Shown here: positions 1 to 7,899 of the stretch, in pieces
Position numbering within the stretch: position 1 is the stretch's first letter
Layout: each line of letters opens with the position of its first letter
Source of the DNA: Novosphingobium sp.
Lineage (GTDB): Bacteria > Pseudomonadota > Alphaproteobacteria > Sphingomonadales > Sphingomonadaceae
NCBI RefSeq assembly: GCF_027489515.1
Contig: NZ_JAIXZS010000099.1
Span: forward strand, 1-45,536
Direction of reading: 5' to 3'
Length of the DNA stretch: 45,536 nt
Position numbers and translations under genes: made by a program
The notes under the pieces: model-generated
The model's input: the letters and a program-made list of their open reading frames with translations, nothing else
Database searches by the model: none
Told to the model about the DNA's origin: nothing

Positions 1-105
1 CTCAAGGACTGGCGACGCATCCATACCCGCTACGACCGATGCGCCCACACGTTCATGTCCGCCATCTGCATCGCCGCAACCGTCATCTTCTGGCTCAATC
101 AATGA
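1..105 (+). mobile_element. C-terminal fragment of an IS5-family transposase
   Basis: The first frame of the window is open from base 1 to a TGA at 103-105 and encodes 34 residues beginning LKDWRRIHTRYDR and ending ATVIFWLNQ. This is the characteristic C-terminus of IS5-family DDE transposases, recognised from memory of the family; the catalytic residues lie upstream, outside the window. The element's right terminus should lie shortly after the stop. A CTAG at 115-118 resembles the short target sequence used by several IS5-group elements, so I place the boundary near 110-118 (inference). The opposite-strand gene at 95-544 runs into this end, so the IS appears to have landed inside that gene. 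The rest of the transposase and the left end are not visible. Confidence 0.8.
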
Positions 106-544
106 GTCCTGAGCCTAGAACGCGCTTTGCTGTCCCACGATGCAAGAATGTTCCACTGATATTCCAGAGTTTTACAAGTTCCTCCTTTGTAAGCTGGGGC
201 ACCGGATGATCGCCTAGCCGGACGCCTGTCGGCTCAAACCTGAAGCGTACACCTTTTGGGAAAAAATCTGGGTTGAGGGCCTCTAGCCGAGCAATCAACA
301 CGGCGGGTTCGTATCGCTTCTGAATGTTAGTGCCAGTGACATCACCGTGGGCAACCATGCACCCTAATGCTACCGTTTCGCACAATAAACGAAGCTGAAG
401 GTAACAGAACTCTTGGATCATGCGAGGTGCCCAATTTTCGCGATCGTCTATTGCTCGCTCGAGCGAAAATATTCTTATTCTAGCTTCATCCATGAGATTG
501 GCATAAATCTGATGCTCGGCTTTCAGTTTTGGAGCCTCTTTCAT
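95..544 (-). CDS. Hypothetical protein, C-terminally truncated by the IS insertion
   Basis: This 149-residue protein is preceded by AGGAAGC just before its ATG at 544. I do not recognise the family. It looks soluble and mostly helical, with a stretch around NWAPRMIQEFCYLQLRL and a motif WNISGTFLHRG near the end. The last few residues (about GSGLID) are read from the end of the neighbouring IS, so the native C-terminus has been replaced. Base composition is strikingly different from the surroundings: bases 361-420 are about 43% G+C against clearly GC-rich flanking genes, which suggests recent horizontal acquisition. It may be non-functional. The 134 bases between it and the mfd stop hold no feature I can identify. 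Confidence 0.6.
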   Translation of the reverse strand: MKEAPKLKAEHQIYANLMDEARIRIFSLERAIDDRENWAPRMIQEFCYLQLRLLCETVALGCMVAHGDVTGTNIQKRYEPAVLIARLEALNPDFFPKGVRFRFEPTGVRLGDHPVPQLTKEELVKLWNISGTFLHRGTAKRVLGSGLID

Positions 545-678
545 GCTTCCTGACTCCAGCCACTAAAATGAAGGCTACCTAGATCTAACCGAACGATTGC
601 ACTCAGCTTGACGTTCTCATAGCAAGGGCCCCCAAGTCGGTAAGAGCTGGGAGCTTATCGGTACGATCCAAAGAGAAC

Positions 679-3600
679 TCACCCCCGCTTCGCCCGCTTC
701 GCCACCGCGCTAAGCCCCTTCGTCAGCTGCACCAGCCCATTCAGCCGCGCTTCGGGCGTGCCCCATGCGCGGTTGATTACCAGCTTGTTGTCCGGGCGCA
801 GTTTGGCGGTTCCCTTCAACCGGTCGATATAGGCGAAGAGGCCGGCGGGTTCGGGGAAGCTGTCATTGTGGAACGAGACGAGCGTGCCCTTGGCGCCGAC
901 GTCGATCTTGGCGATGTGGGCGGCGATGGCCTGGCGTTTGATTTCGATGAGCTTGAGGAGGTTCTGCGTCGGGCCGGGGAGGGGGCCGAAGCGGTCGATC
1001 ATTTCGGCAGCGAGGGCTTCGACGGCGTCTGCGCCTTCGGCATCGTTCATGCGGCGGTAGAGCGCCATGCGGACGGCGAGATCGGGGACGTAGTTTTCCG
1101 GGATCATGATCGGCGCATCGACGGTGATCTGGGGGCTTAGAGCGCTGCGTTCGCGGGCGAGGCCGATTTCGCCGGCCTTGGCGGCGACGATCGCGTCTTC
1201 GAGCATCGACTGGTAGAGCTCGAAGCCGACTTCGCGGACGTGGCCGGACTGTTCGTCGCCGAGGAGGTTGCCTGCGCCGCGCAGATCGAGGTCGTGGCTG
1301 GCGAGCTGGAAGCCGGCGCCGAGGGAATCGAGGTCGCTCAGCACCTTAAGGCGCTTTTCGGCTACTTCGGAGAGGGCCTGATTTTCAGGATAGGTGAGGT
1401 AGGCGTAGGCGCGCAGCTTGCCGCGCCCGACGCGGCCTCTGAGCTGGTAGAGCTGGGCGAGGCCGAAGCGGTCTGCGCGGTGGAGCACGATGGTGTTGGC
1501 GCTGGGGATATCGAGGCCGCTCTCGACGATGGTGGTCGAGAGGAGGACTTCGTAGCGCTTCTCGTAGAAGGCGCCCATGCGGTCTTCGACCTCGGTGGGG
1601 CTCATCTGGCCGTGGGCGGAGACGTAGCGGATCTCGGGCACGTTGAGGCGGAGCCATTCCTCGAGATCGGGCATGTCGGCGATGCGCGGGACGACGATGA
1701 AGCTTTGGCCGCCGCGCTGGTGCTCGCGCATCAGGGCCTCGCGCATGGTGACGTCGTCCCACGGCATGACGTAGGTGCGCACGGCGAGGCGGTCGACCGG
1801 CGGGGTCTGGATCGTGGAAAGCTCGCGCAGGCCGGACATCGCCATCTGCAGGGTGCGCGGGATCGGCGTGGCGGTGAGGGTGAGGACGTGGACGTCGGCC
1901 TTGAGCTCCTTGAGGCGCTCCTTGTGGACGACGCCGAAGCGCTGTTCTTCGTCGACAATGACGAGGCCGAGCCGCTTGAATTCGAGGCCCTTGGAAAGGA
2001 GCGCGTGGGTGCCGATGACGACATCGACGGTGCCGGCCGCAAGGCCCTCCTTGGTGGCGGCAGCTTCCTTGGCGGGCACAAGGCGCGAGAGGCGGCCGAC
2101 TTCGAGGGGGAAGCCGCTGAAGCGCTCGACAAAGGCGGTGTAGTGCTGGCGGGCCAGGAGGGTGGTCGGCGCGATGACGGCGACCTGCTTGCCTGCCATG
2201 GCCGCGACGAAGGCAGCGCGCAGGGCGACTTCGGTCTTGCCGAAGCCGACATCGCCGCAGACGAGGCGGTCCATCGGCTTGCCGCTGGCGAGATCGCCGA
2301 GGACGTCCTCGATGGCGCGTTCCTGATCGTCGGTCTCGGCCCAGGGGAAGCGGTCGACGAAGGGGCCGTAGCTGGCGGGATCGGGGGCGAGGGTATCGGC
2401 TTCGCGCAGGGCGCGCAGGGCGGCGGTCTGCATGAGCTGGCCGGCGATCTCGAGGATGCGCTCGCGCATCTTCGCCTTGCGGCGCTGCCATGCCTCGCCG
2501 CCGAGCTTGTCGAGCTGGATGCCTTCGGCATCGTGCCCGTAGCGCGAGAGGACGTCGAGGTTTTCGACCGGGATGTAGAGCTTGTCGCCGCCGGCGTATT
2601 CCAGTTGGACGCAGTCGTGCGGGCTGTCGCCCACCGCGACCGGCACGAGGCCGATGTAGCGGCCGATGCCGTGCTCCATGTGGACGACGAGATCGCCGGT
2701 GCCGAGCGCGGCGAGTTCGGCGAGGAAGGCGTCGGCATCCTTGCGCTTGCGCTTGGGGCGCACGAGCCGGTCGCCGAGGATGTCCTGCTCGGTGAGGACT
2801 TCGACATCGCCGCTGGAGAAGCCCTGTTCGAGGGGCAAGACGACGGCGGCGGGCTTGCCGGTGGCGGCGGCGCCGAGGGCTTCCTGCCAGGTATCGGCGA
2901 GGATCGGAGGCGCTTTGCCGGCATCGCCCAGCAGCGAGGCGAGGCGGCTGCGCGAACCGGCGGAGTAGGCCGCGATGATCGCCTTGTGGCCGCGCGTGGC
3001 GAGGGCGGCGAGGTGCTTGGCGGCGGCTTCGTAGATATTGGCGCCGGACGCGCGTTCTGGGGCGAAATCGCGCGGGGGGCCGAAGCCGAAATCGAGGACG
3101 CGGGTGCTCTCGGGCTCGGCGAACTGGCTCATGCGGTGGACGGGCCAGCCGATGAGGGCGCGGTCGAATTCGTCGCGGCTGAGGTAGAGCGCGGTTTCAG
3201 CGAGCGGGCGGTAGGTGGTGCTGCCGCCGCGTGCGCTGCTTTCGGCGCGGGCCTGGCGGTAGTCGGCGATGTCGGCGAGGCGTTCCTCGGCGGCCTTGGC
3301 GGCGGCGGCGTCGAGGAGAATGAGGTCGCCGTCAGAAAGGTGATCGAAGAGCGTGACGAGGCGGTCTTCGAGGAGGGGGAGCCAATGCTCCATGCCGGCG
3401 AGGCGGCGGCCGTCGCTGACTGCCTGATAGAGCGGATCGGCGGTGGCGTTGGCGCCGAACAGCTCGCGGTAGCGGGTGCGGAAGCGGCGGATGGACTCTT
3501 CGTCGAGCAGGGCCTCGCTGGCGGGGAGCAGCAAGTGCGACTGGACGGGCTGGACCGAGCGCTGGGTGGCGGGATCGAAGAGGCGCATCGTCTCGATCTC

Positions 3601-4176
3601 GTCGCCGAAGAAATCGAGGCGCAGGCCGTGGGAAAGGCCGCTGGGGTAGAGATCGAAGACCGAGCCGCGCACGGCGTATTCGCCGGAATCGACGACGGTA
3701 TCGACGCGGGAGTAGCCTTGGCGCTGGACGAGGGCGATCAGGGCGTCGCGGGCGATTTCCTGACCGACGCGCAGCGCACGGACCGATTCGCGCACGCGGA
3801 ACGGCGTGAGCGTCCGCTGGAGCAGCGCGTTGATCGTGGTGACGAAGAGCTGCGGGCCCTCGAGCGGCTGCTGCAGTGCATGAAGCGCGGCGAGGCGGCG
3901 CGCGCTGACCGACATGGCGGGCGAGGCGCGGTCGAAGGGGAGGCAGTCCCAAGCGGGGTATTCGGCGACGTCGAGCTCGGGCGCGAAGAACTGGGCGCTC
4001 TGTGTGACGGCGCGCATGGCGGCATCGTCGGCCGCGATGAAGATCGTGCGCTTGGGTGTTTTGCCGGTGGCAGCGGCGCGGGCGAGGTCGGCGAGGACAA
4101 GGGGCTGCGCCCCGCGGGCGATCGAAGCGAGGGTGAGCGGCGTCGTGGCCGACAGGATGCGGGACGGATCGGGCAT
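679..4176 (-). CDS. mfd: Transcription-repair coupling factor Mfd
   Basis: Mfd displaces RNA polymerase stalled at DNA lesions and recruits UvrA for nucleotide excision repair. The 1165-residue length fits the family (about 1150). The order is the N-terminal UvrB-like region (YPAWDCLPFDRASP near residue 75), the RNA-polymerase-interacting CarD-like module (GDLVVHMEHGIGRYIGL near 500), then the RecG-like SF2 translocase. The translocase has Walker A GDVGFGKTEVA near 640, the DEEQ box in VIVDEEQRFGV near 740, TATPIPRTLQMA, and motif VI LRGRVGRG. A C-terminal TRCF domain follows. It lies 20 bases downstream of sdhE in the same direction and is probably co-transcribed with it. No truncation is seen. 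A long open frame on the other strand is a GC-rich shadow. Confidence 0.97.
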   Translation of the reverse strand: MPDPSRILSATTPLTLASIARGAQPLVLADLARAAATGKTPKRTIFIAADDAAMRAVTQSAQFFAPELDVAEYPAWDCLPFDRASPAMSVSARRLAALHALQQPLEGPQLFVTTINALLQRTLTPFRVRESVRALRVGQEIARDALIALVQRQGYSRVDTVVDSGEYAVRGSVFDLYPSGLSHGLRLDFFGDEIETMRLFDPATQRSVQPVQSHLLLPASEALLDEESIRRFRTRYRELFGANATADPLYQAVSDGRRLAGMEHWLPLLEDRLVTLFDHLSDGDLILLDAAAAKAAEERLADIADYRQARAESSARGGSTTYRPLAETALYLSRDEFDRALIGWPVHRMSQFAEPESTRVLDFGFGPPRDFAPERASGANIYEAAAKHLAALATRGHKAIIAAYSAGSRSRLASLLGDAGKAPPILADTWQEALGAAATGKPAAVVLPLEQGFSSGDVEVLTEQDILGDRLVRPKRKRKDADAFLAELAALGTGDLVVHMEHGIGRYIGLVPVAVGDSPHDCVQLEYAGGDKLYIPVENLDVLSRYGHDAEGIQLDKLGGEAWQRRKAKMRERILEIAGQLMQTAALRALREADTLAPDPASYGPFVDRFPWAETDDQERAIEDVLGDLASGKPMDRLVCGDVGFGKTEVALRAAFVAAMAGKQVAVIAPTTLLARQHYTAFVERFSGFPLEVGRLSRLVPAKEAAATKEGLAAGTVDVVIGTHALLSKGLEFKRLGLVIVDEEQRFGVVHKERLKELKADVHVLTLTATPIPRTLQMAMSGLRELSTIQTPPVDRLAVRTYVMPWDDVTMREALMREHQRGGQSFIVVPRIADMPDLEEWLRLNVPEIRYVSAHGQMSPTEVEDRMGAFYEKRYEVLLSTTIVESGLDIPSANTIVLHRADRFGLAQLYQLRGRVGRGKLRAYAYLTYPENQALSEVAEKRLKVLSDLDSLGAGFQLASHDLDLRGAGNLLGDEQSGHVREVGFELYQSMLEDAIVAAKAGEIGLARERSALSPQITVDAPIMIPENYVPDLAVRMALYRRMNDAEGADAVEALAAEMIDRFGPLPGPTQNLLKLIEIKRQAIAAHIAKIDVGAKGTLVSFHNDSFPEPAGLFAYIDRLKGTAKLRPDNKLVINRAWGTPEARLNGLVQLTKGLSAVAKRAKRG

Positions 4177-4196
4177 GCGGGAAAAGGGTCGCTAGG

Positions 4197-4502
4197 TCAG
4201 CGCGGGATATCGACGTAGTCGAGGCGGCGCATGGCGTCCATCTCTGCGCCAGCGAAGGCTTCGGGAACAGGCTGGGTGCCAAGCGCCCAGGCCATGACGT
4301 CGACGTCGTCTTCCTCAAGCAGGCGCTCGAACCAATCGAGCGCGGCTTCATTCCAGCCTTTGTGGCGCGTGTCGAAGAAGCAGCCGATCATGTAGTCCGC
4401 CTCGCGCGTGCCGCGATGCCAGGCGCGGAACTTCATCCGGGCGAGGCGGTGGCTGAGGCCAGAGTCGCCCCCAGAGTCGCTATGCGTGTCGTTGTCGTTC
4501 AT
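4197..4502 (-). CDS. sdhE: FAD assembly factor SdhE (succinate dehydrogenase assembly factor 2 family)
   Basis: SdhE-family proteins are small cytoplasmic factors that promote covalent attachment of FAD to the succinate dehydrogenase flavoprotein. The 101-residue product carries the family RGxxE motif as RGTREAD near residue 31, followed by the family-typical DYMIGCFFD and a WFERLLEEDDVDVMAW helix. The N-terminal 15 or so residues (Asp/Ser/Gly-rich) are probably disordered. It lies 20 bases upstream of mfd on the same strand, an arrangement I associate with this order of bacteria. The sdh genes themselves are not in the window. Confidence 0.88.
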   Translation of the reverse strand: MNDNDTHSDSGGDSGLSHRLARMKFRAWHRGTREADYMIGCFFDTRHKGWNEAALDWFERLLEEDDVDVMAWALGTQPVPEAFAGAEMDAMRRLDYVDIPR

Positions 4503-4572
4503 TCGGGCGCCGATACGCCTTGTGGGCCGGGCGGGGCAAGCGCGAAGCCGGACGCCCGAAAGGACGGCTATC

Positions 4573-4974
4573 TCAGGCCCGGAGCGCTGCGAGCACTTCG
4601 GTGCCGGACCGGCCCACCATGTCCTTGGCGAGTTCGCCCCGCAGAACGGCTGTCAGCTGGCCATGGTAGTGCGGACGCAATTCACCCAACGCGCGCGGTG
4701 AGGCGATGATCACGAGATCGTGGATGCGGTGCGCCAGCACTTCAGCATTGAGCCATTGGACGACCGCCGCGCCGTGCTGGGCCTCGATCACCTGGCTGGC
4801 CGGATCATGGCCGCTCATATGCCCGTGCTGCCCGCCCGAGGCATGGCCGTGTAGATCGAGCGCGGGCACAGCCTGAGCTTCGAGGACGGGTTCGCTTTCG
4901 GTGCCGCTGTTGCGCATCAAGGCAAAGTGCGCGCCATCGACGATGACGACAATGGTTCCGTGGGGGACATGCAT
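4573..4974 (-). CDS. Host-attachment-family protein (PF10116-like) with a His-rich insert
   Basis: The 133-residue product has the family start IVVIVDGAHFALMRN and the family core LVIIASPRALGELR followed by ELAKDM. These match the family annotated as 'required for attachment to host cells' (PF10116), which is related to archaeo-eukaryotic release-factor folds. The true function of the family is unclear. Between the two halves, around residues 40-60, lies a His/Gly-rich stretch with six histidines (LHGHASGGQHGHMSGHD), which could bind metal (inference). It stands 70 bases upstream of sdhE on the same strand. A small inverted repeat lies just upstream of its start. No signal peptide or membrane segment is seen. 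Confidence 0.72.
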   Translation of the reverse strand: MHVPHGTIVVIVDGAHFALMRNSGTESEPVLEAQAVPALDLHGHASGGQHGHMSGHDPASQVIEAQHGAAVVQWLNAEVLAHRIHDLVIIASPRALGELRPHYHGQLTAVLRGELAKDMVGRSGTEVLAALRA

Positions 4975-4999
4975 CTGCGTGGGTTCCTGCGCTGTGAAG

Positions 5000-5016
5000 G
5001 TTCAGTCTGAACGTTC
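5000..5016. repeat. Overlapping small inverted repeats in the host-attachment/recG divergent region
   Basis: GTTCAGTCTGAAC (5000-5012) is a perfect inverted repeat with a one-base centre, and it overlaps a second palindrome, GAACGTTC (5009-5016). The site is 26 bases upstream of the start of the minus-strand gene ending at 4573 and about 100 bases upstream of recG. It could be an operator, but no -35/-10 pair is obvious next to it. Confidence 0.35.
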
Positions 5017-5116
5017 GAGGGGCCGTGATGGGCCCGGAGAAAGCCCGCATCCATGTGCTTGATCAAATGGTCCGGGGTGTGGCGCTTCGCGGTGGGCGTG
5101 ACTATGGATGGTGGTG

Positions 5117-7186
5117 ATGCGTCCCGATCTGCTCAATCCGCTGTTTGCCGAGACCGAGGGCCTCAAGGGCGTGGGGCCGGGGCTGGCGCGGCCTTTGGGC
5201 AAGCTGGGCCTGACGCGGGTCCGGGACCTTGTCTATCACCTGCCGGACCGGTTCGTGGCGCGGCGAGCGGTCGGCGATCTCGATGAGGCGGCGGTCGGCG
5301 AGCAGATCGTGATAGCATTGACGGCGCGCGAACACCGGTCGAGCACGGGGCGCGGGCCTTACCGGATCATGGCCGAGGACGCGCTGGGTAACTACGTGGC
5401 ACTCGTTTGGTTCGGGCGGGCTTCGTATACGGCAAAGAAGCTGCTGCCGGTGGGCGAGAAGCGCTGGGTGGCCGGGCGGCTCGATCAGTACGGGCAGTCG
5501 TGGCAGATCGTCCACCCCGAGCACATTGCCGAGGACAGCGCCGCGCTAGCGGGGACGCTCAACGAAGCGGTCTATCCGCTGACCGAGGGGCTGACGCAGG
5601 GACGGATCGGTGCGCTGGTCGGGCAGGCGATGGCGATGGTGCCCGAACTGCCGGAGTGGATCGAGCCGGGACTCCTCGCGAAGGAAGGCTGGCCAAATTG
5701 GAAGGACGCGCTAGGGCGGGCGCACAAGGGCGCTGATGCGGTGGCGCGCGACCGGCTTGCCTATGATGAACTGCTGGCGAACAGCCTTGCGCTGATGCTG
5801 GTGAAGGCGAGCAACCGGTCGCGGCGGACGGTGCCGCTGCGGGGCGATGGGCGGCTGCGCGAGAAGCTGCGGCTGCCGTTTGCGCTGACGGGGGCGCAGG
5901 CGCGCTCGGTGGCGGAGATCGAAAGCGACATTGCGCAGGACGCGCCGATGCTGCGGCTGCTGCAGGGCGATGTGGGTTCGGGCAAGACGGCGGTGGCGCT
6001 TCATGCCATGTTGATTGCGGTGGAAGCGGGGGCGCAAGCGGCGCTGCTGGCGCCGACCGAGATTCTGGCGCGGCAGCACGCGGAGACGTTGCAGCGCATG
6101 GCGGCGGGGACGGGGGTGCAGATTGCGCTCCTCACCGGCAAGACCACGCAGCGCGGCGGCGCGAAGGCGCGCGAGGCGATCCTGATGGGGCTACTGGACG
6201 GCACCATCGATATCGTGGTGGGTACCCATGCCATCTTTCAGGAGAGCGTGAGCTACCGCAATCTCGCGCTTGTAGTGATCGACGAGCAGCACCGCTTCGG
6301 CGTCGGCCAGCGGCTGATGCTGACACAGAAGGGCAAGGCTACTCCGCATTGCCTTGCCATGACCGCAACGCCGATCCCGCGAACGCTGACGCTCGCGCAA
6401 TATGGCGAGATGGAGGTTTCCAAGCTCGACGAGATGCCGCCGGGACGCCAGCCGATCGACACGCGTGTGGTCGCGGTGGAGCGCATGCCGGAGGTTGTCG
6501 AGGGGCTGGCGCGGCATCTGGCGACCGGCGCGCAGGCCTATTGGGTCTGCCCGATGGTGCGTGAGAACGAGAGCGCCGATCTTGCCGCGGCGGAAGCGCG
6601 CTTTGCCGAGATGCAGTTGCGGTTCGGCGATCAGGTCGTGCTGGTCCACGGGCAGCTCAGGCCCGAGGTAAAGGACGCCGCAATGGAGCGCTTCGTGCGC
6701 GGCGAGGCGAAGCTGCTGGTGGCGACCACGGTGATCGAGGTCGGCGTCGATGTGCCCGCGGCCAGCCTGATGGTAATCGAGCAGGCGGAACGGTTCGGCC
6801 TGGCGCAATTGCACCAGCTGCGGGGCCGCGTGGGGCGCGGGTCGGCAAAATCGACCTGTCTGCTGCTGCGCGGCGAGGCGCTTTCGGAAGTGGGGCGCGA
6901 GCGATTGGCGCTGATGCGCGAGACGCAGGACGGATTTCGCCTTGCCGAGGAGGACTTGCGCCTGCGCGGTGGAGGCGAACTGCTTGGCACACGGCAATCG
7001 GGCGATACGCCCTTTCGGGTAGCAGACTTCGAACAGATTGCCCGGCTGCTCCCGCTCGCGCATGACGACGCGCGGCTGCTGATGGAGCGCGATGGCGGGC
7101 TGGACTCCCCGAGAGGGCAGGCGGCGCGGGCGCTGCTCTATCTGTTCGAGCGCGATTGGGGTGTGCAGCTGCTGCGCGGTGGATAG
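5117..7186 (+). CDS. recG: ATP-dependent DNA helicase RecG
   Basis: RecG is a branch-migrating helicase that remodels stalled forks and Holliday junctions. The N-terminal wedge region starts with LKGVGPGLARPLGKLGL and LVYHLPDRFVAR. The SF2 motor has Walker A GDVGSGKTAVAL near residue 285, the RecG-type DEQH box in VVIDEQHRFGVGQR near 390, TATPIPRTLTLAQYG, TTVIEVGVDVPAA and motif VI LRGRVGRG. The size (about 690 residues) is normal. I chose ATG 5117 (MRPDLLNPLF), with GGATGG five bases upstream; an in-frame ATG at 5108 would add three residues. It is followed closely by a DUF3429 gene. Confidence 0.96.
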   Translation: MRPDLLNPLFAETEGLKGVGPGLARPLGKLGLTRVRDLVYHLPDRFVARRAVGDLDEAAVGEQIVIALTAREHRSSTGRGPYRIMAEDALGNYVALVWFGRASYTAKKLLPVGEKRWVAGRLDQYGQSWQIVHPEHIAEDSAALAGTLNEAVYPLTEGLTQGRIGALVGQAMAMVPELPEWIEPGLLAKEGWPNWKDALGRAHKGADAVARDRLAYDELLANSLALMLVKASNRSRRTVPLRGDGRLREKLRLPFALTGAQARSVAEIESDIAQDAPMLRLLQGDVGSGKTAVALHAMLIAVEAGAQAALLAPTEILARQHAETLQRMAAGTGVQIALLTGKTTQRGGAKAREAILMGLLDGTIDIVVGTHAIFQESVSYRNLALVVIDEQHRFGVGQRLMLTQKGKATPHCLAMTATPIPRTLTLAQYGEMEVSKLDEMPPGRQPIDTRVVAVERMPEVVEGLARHLATGAQAYWVCPMVRENESADLAAAEARFAEMQLRFGDQVVLVHGQLRPEVKDAAMERFVRGEAKLLVATTVIEVGVDVPAASLMVIEQAERFGLAQLHQLRGRVGRGSAKSTCLLLRGEALSEVGRERLALMRETQDGFRLAEEDLRLRGGGELLGTRQSGDTPFRVADFEQIARLLPLAHDDARLLMERDGGLDSPRGQAARALLYLFERDWGVQLLRGG

Positions 7187-7203
7187 TTCTGGAAGGACTG
7201 AGT

Positions 7204-7656
7204 TTGAAGCGTGTTTCTGAAGCAGCCCGGGCGCTGGGCTATGCGGGACTTCTGCCGCAAGTCGCGGCGCTGCTGGCGGTGTTCAAGGGCGCAGAATGGG
7301 CATGGACCGCGCTGGCGCTTGCTTATGCCTATGCGGCGCTGATCTTCAGTTTTCTTGGCGGTGTGTGGTGGGGCATCGGGATTGCCCGACCGGAAAGCCC
7401 GCGCTGGATTTTCCTTGCCGGCGTCTCGCCCTCGCTGATCGCACTGGCACTGTGGTGGCCGTGGATGGCGGGCTGGAGCTGGCCGGGGCCGGAGCTGATT
7501 GCGCTGGGCCTGTGCATTGCCGCATCGCCGCTGGTCGATCTCGCCATCGGGCTGAAGCCGGACGGGTGGCTGGCACTGCGGCGCAATCTCTCGATCGGCC
7601 TTGGCGGGCTCAGCGTGCTGATTGGGCTGATGGCGGAGCGTGCTGCAGGCGTTTGA
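7204..7656 (+). CDS. DUF3429 family membrane protein
   Basis: The product is a small inner-membrane protein of about 150 residues with four or five hydrophobic helices, including ALIFSFLGGVWWGIGIARP, which is the conserved core of DUF3429. Function is unknown. I start it at TTG 7204 because GGAAGGA lies at 7191-7197, six bases upstream; the longer reading from ATG 7156 would overlap recG by 31 bases and lacks a ribosome-binding site. It is 17 bases after the recG stop and probably co-transcribed. It is convergent with the tRNA-Pro gene downstream. Confidence 0.82.
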   Translation: MKRVSEAARALGYAGLLPQVAALLAVFKGAEWAWTALALAYAYAALIFSFLGGVWWGIGIARPESPRWIFLAGVSPSLIALALWWPWMAGWSWPGPELIALGLCIAASPLVDLAIGLKPDGWLALRRNLSIGLGGLSVLIGLMAERAAGV

Positions 7657-7705
7657 GGAAAGACGGGGCCTGAGGCGGCCCACGCAGCTTGTGATGGAAA
7701 CGAAG

Positions 7706-7782
7706 TGGTCGGGGAAAGAGGATTCGAACCTCCGGCCCCTGCCTCCCGAAGACAGTGCTCTACCAGGCTGAGCTATTCCCCG
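7706..7782 (-). tRNA. tRNA-Pro (CGG)
   Basis: The reverse strand folds into a complete 77-base cloverleaf with encoded CCA. The acceptor stem starts CGGGGAA and closes with TTCCCCG. The C1-G72 pair is a bacterial tRNA-Pro identity feature. The anticodon loop TTCGGGA gives anticodon CGG, which reads CCG. The T-arm contains GGTTCGAATCC. A sigma70-like promoter lies about 60 bases upstream. Confidence 0.97.
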
Positions 7783-7840
7783 ACCGATCGTTCACCTCCG
7801 AAAGCCCAAGGATGGGCGCCCGGAAGCAAGGCAGGGGCGC

Positions 7841-7869
7841 GCTATAGGCGGGGGATTTGAGGGTGACAA
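7841..7869 (-). promoter_or_regulatory. Sigma70-type promoter of tRNA-Pro
   Basis: On the minus strand TTGTCA (complement of 7864-7869) is separated by exactly 17 bases from TATAGC (complement of 7841-7846). Initiation would fall near 7834, about 50 bases before the mature tRNA 5' end. It lies between the chemoreceptor stop and the tRNA, and no other minus-strand gene needs it. Confidence 0.6.
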
Positions 7870-7899
7870 GCACCCTTTTGCAGGATTTTGCGCAGCCGC

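Noticed and set aside
1240..4218. A 992-residue open frame on the plus strand opposite mfd
   Set aside because: It is antisense to a complete, motif-rich mfd and has the Ala/Gly/Glu/Asp bias of a GC-rich shadow frame, with no recognisable domain.
5000..5016. Alphaproteobacterial LexA box before recG
   Set aside because: Two GTTC half-sites are present but spaced nine bases apart; the known alphaproteobacterial box has GTTC-N7-GTTC.
7657..7705. Terminator after the DUF3429 gene
   Set aside because: GGGCC...GGCCC can pair but the stem is short and no T-tract follows.
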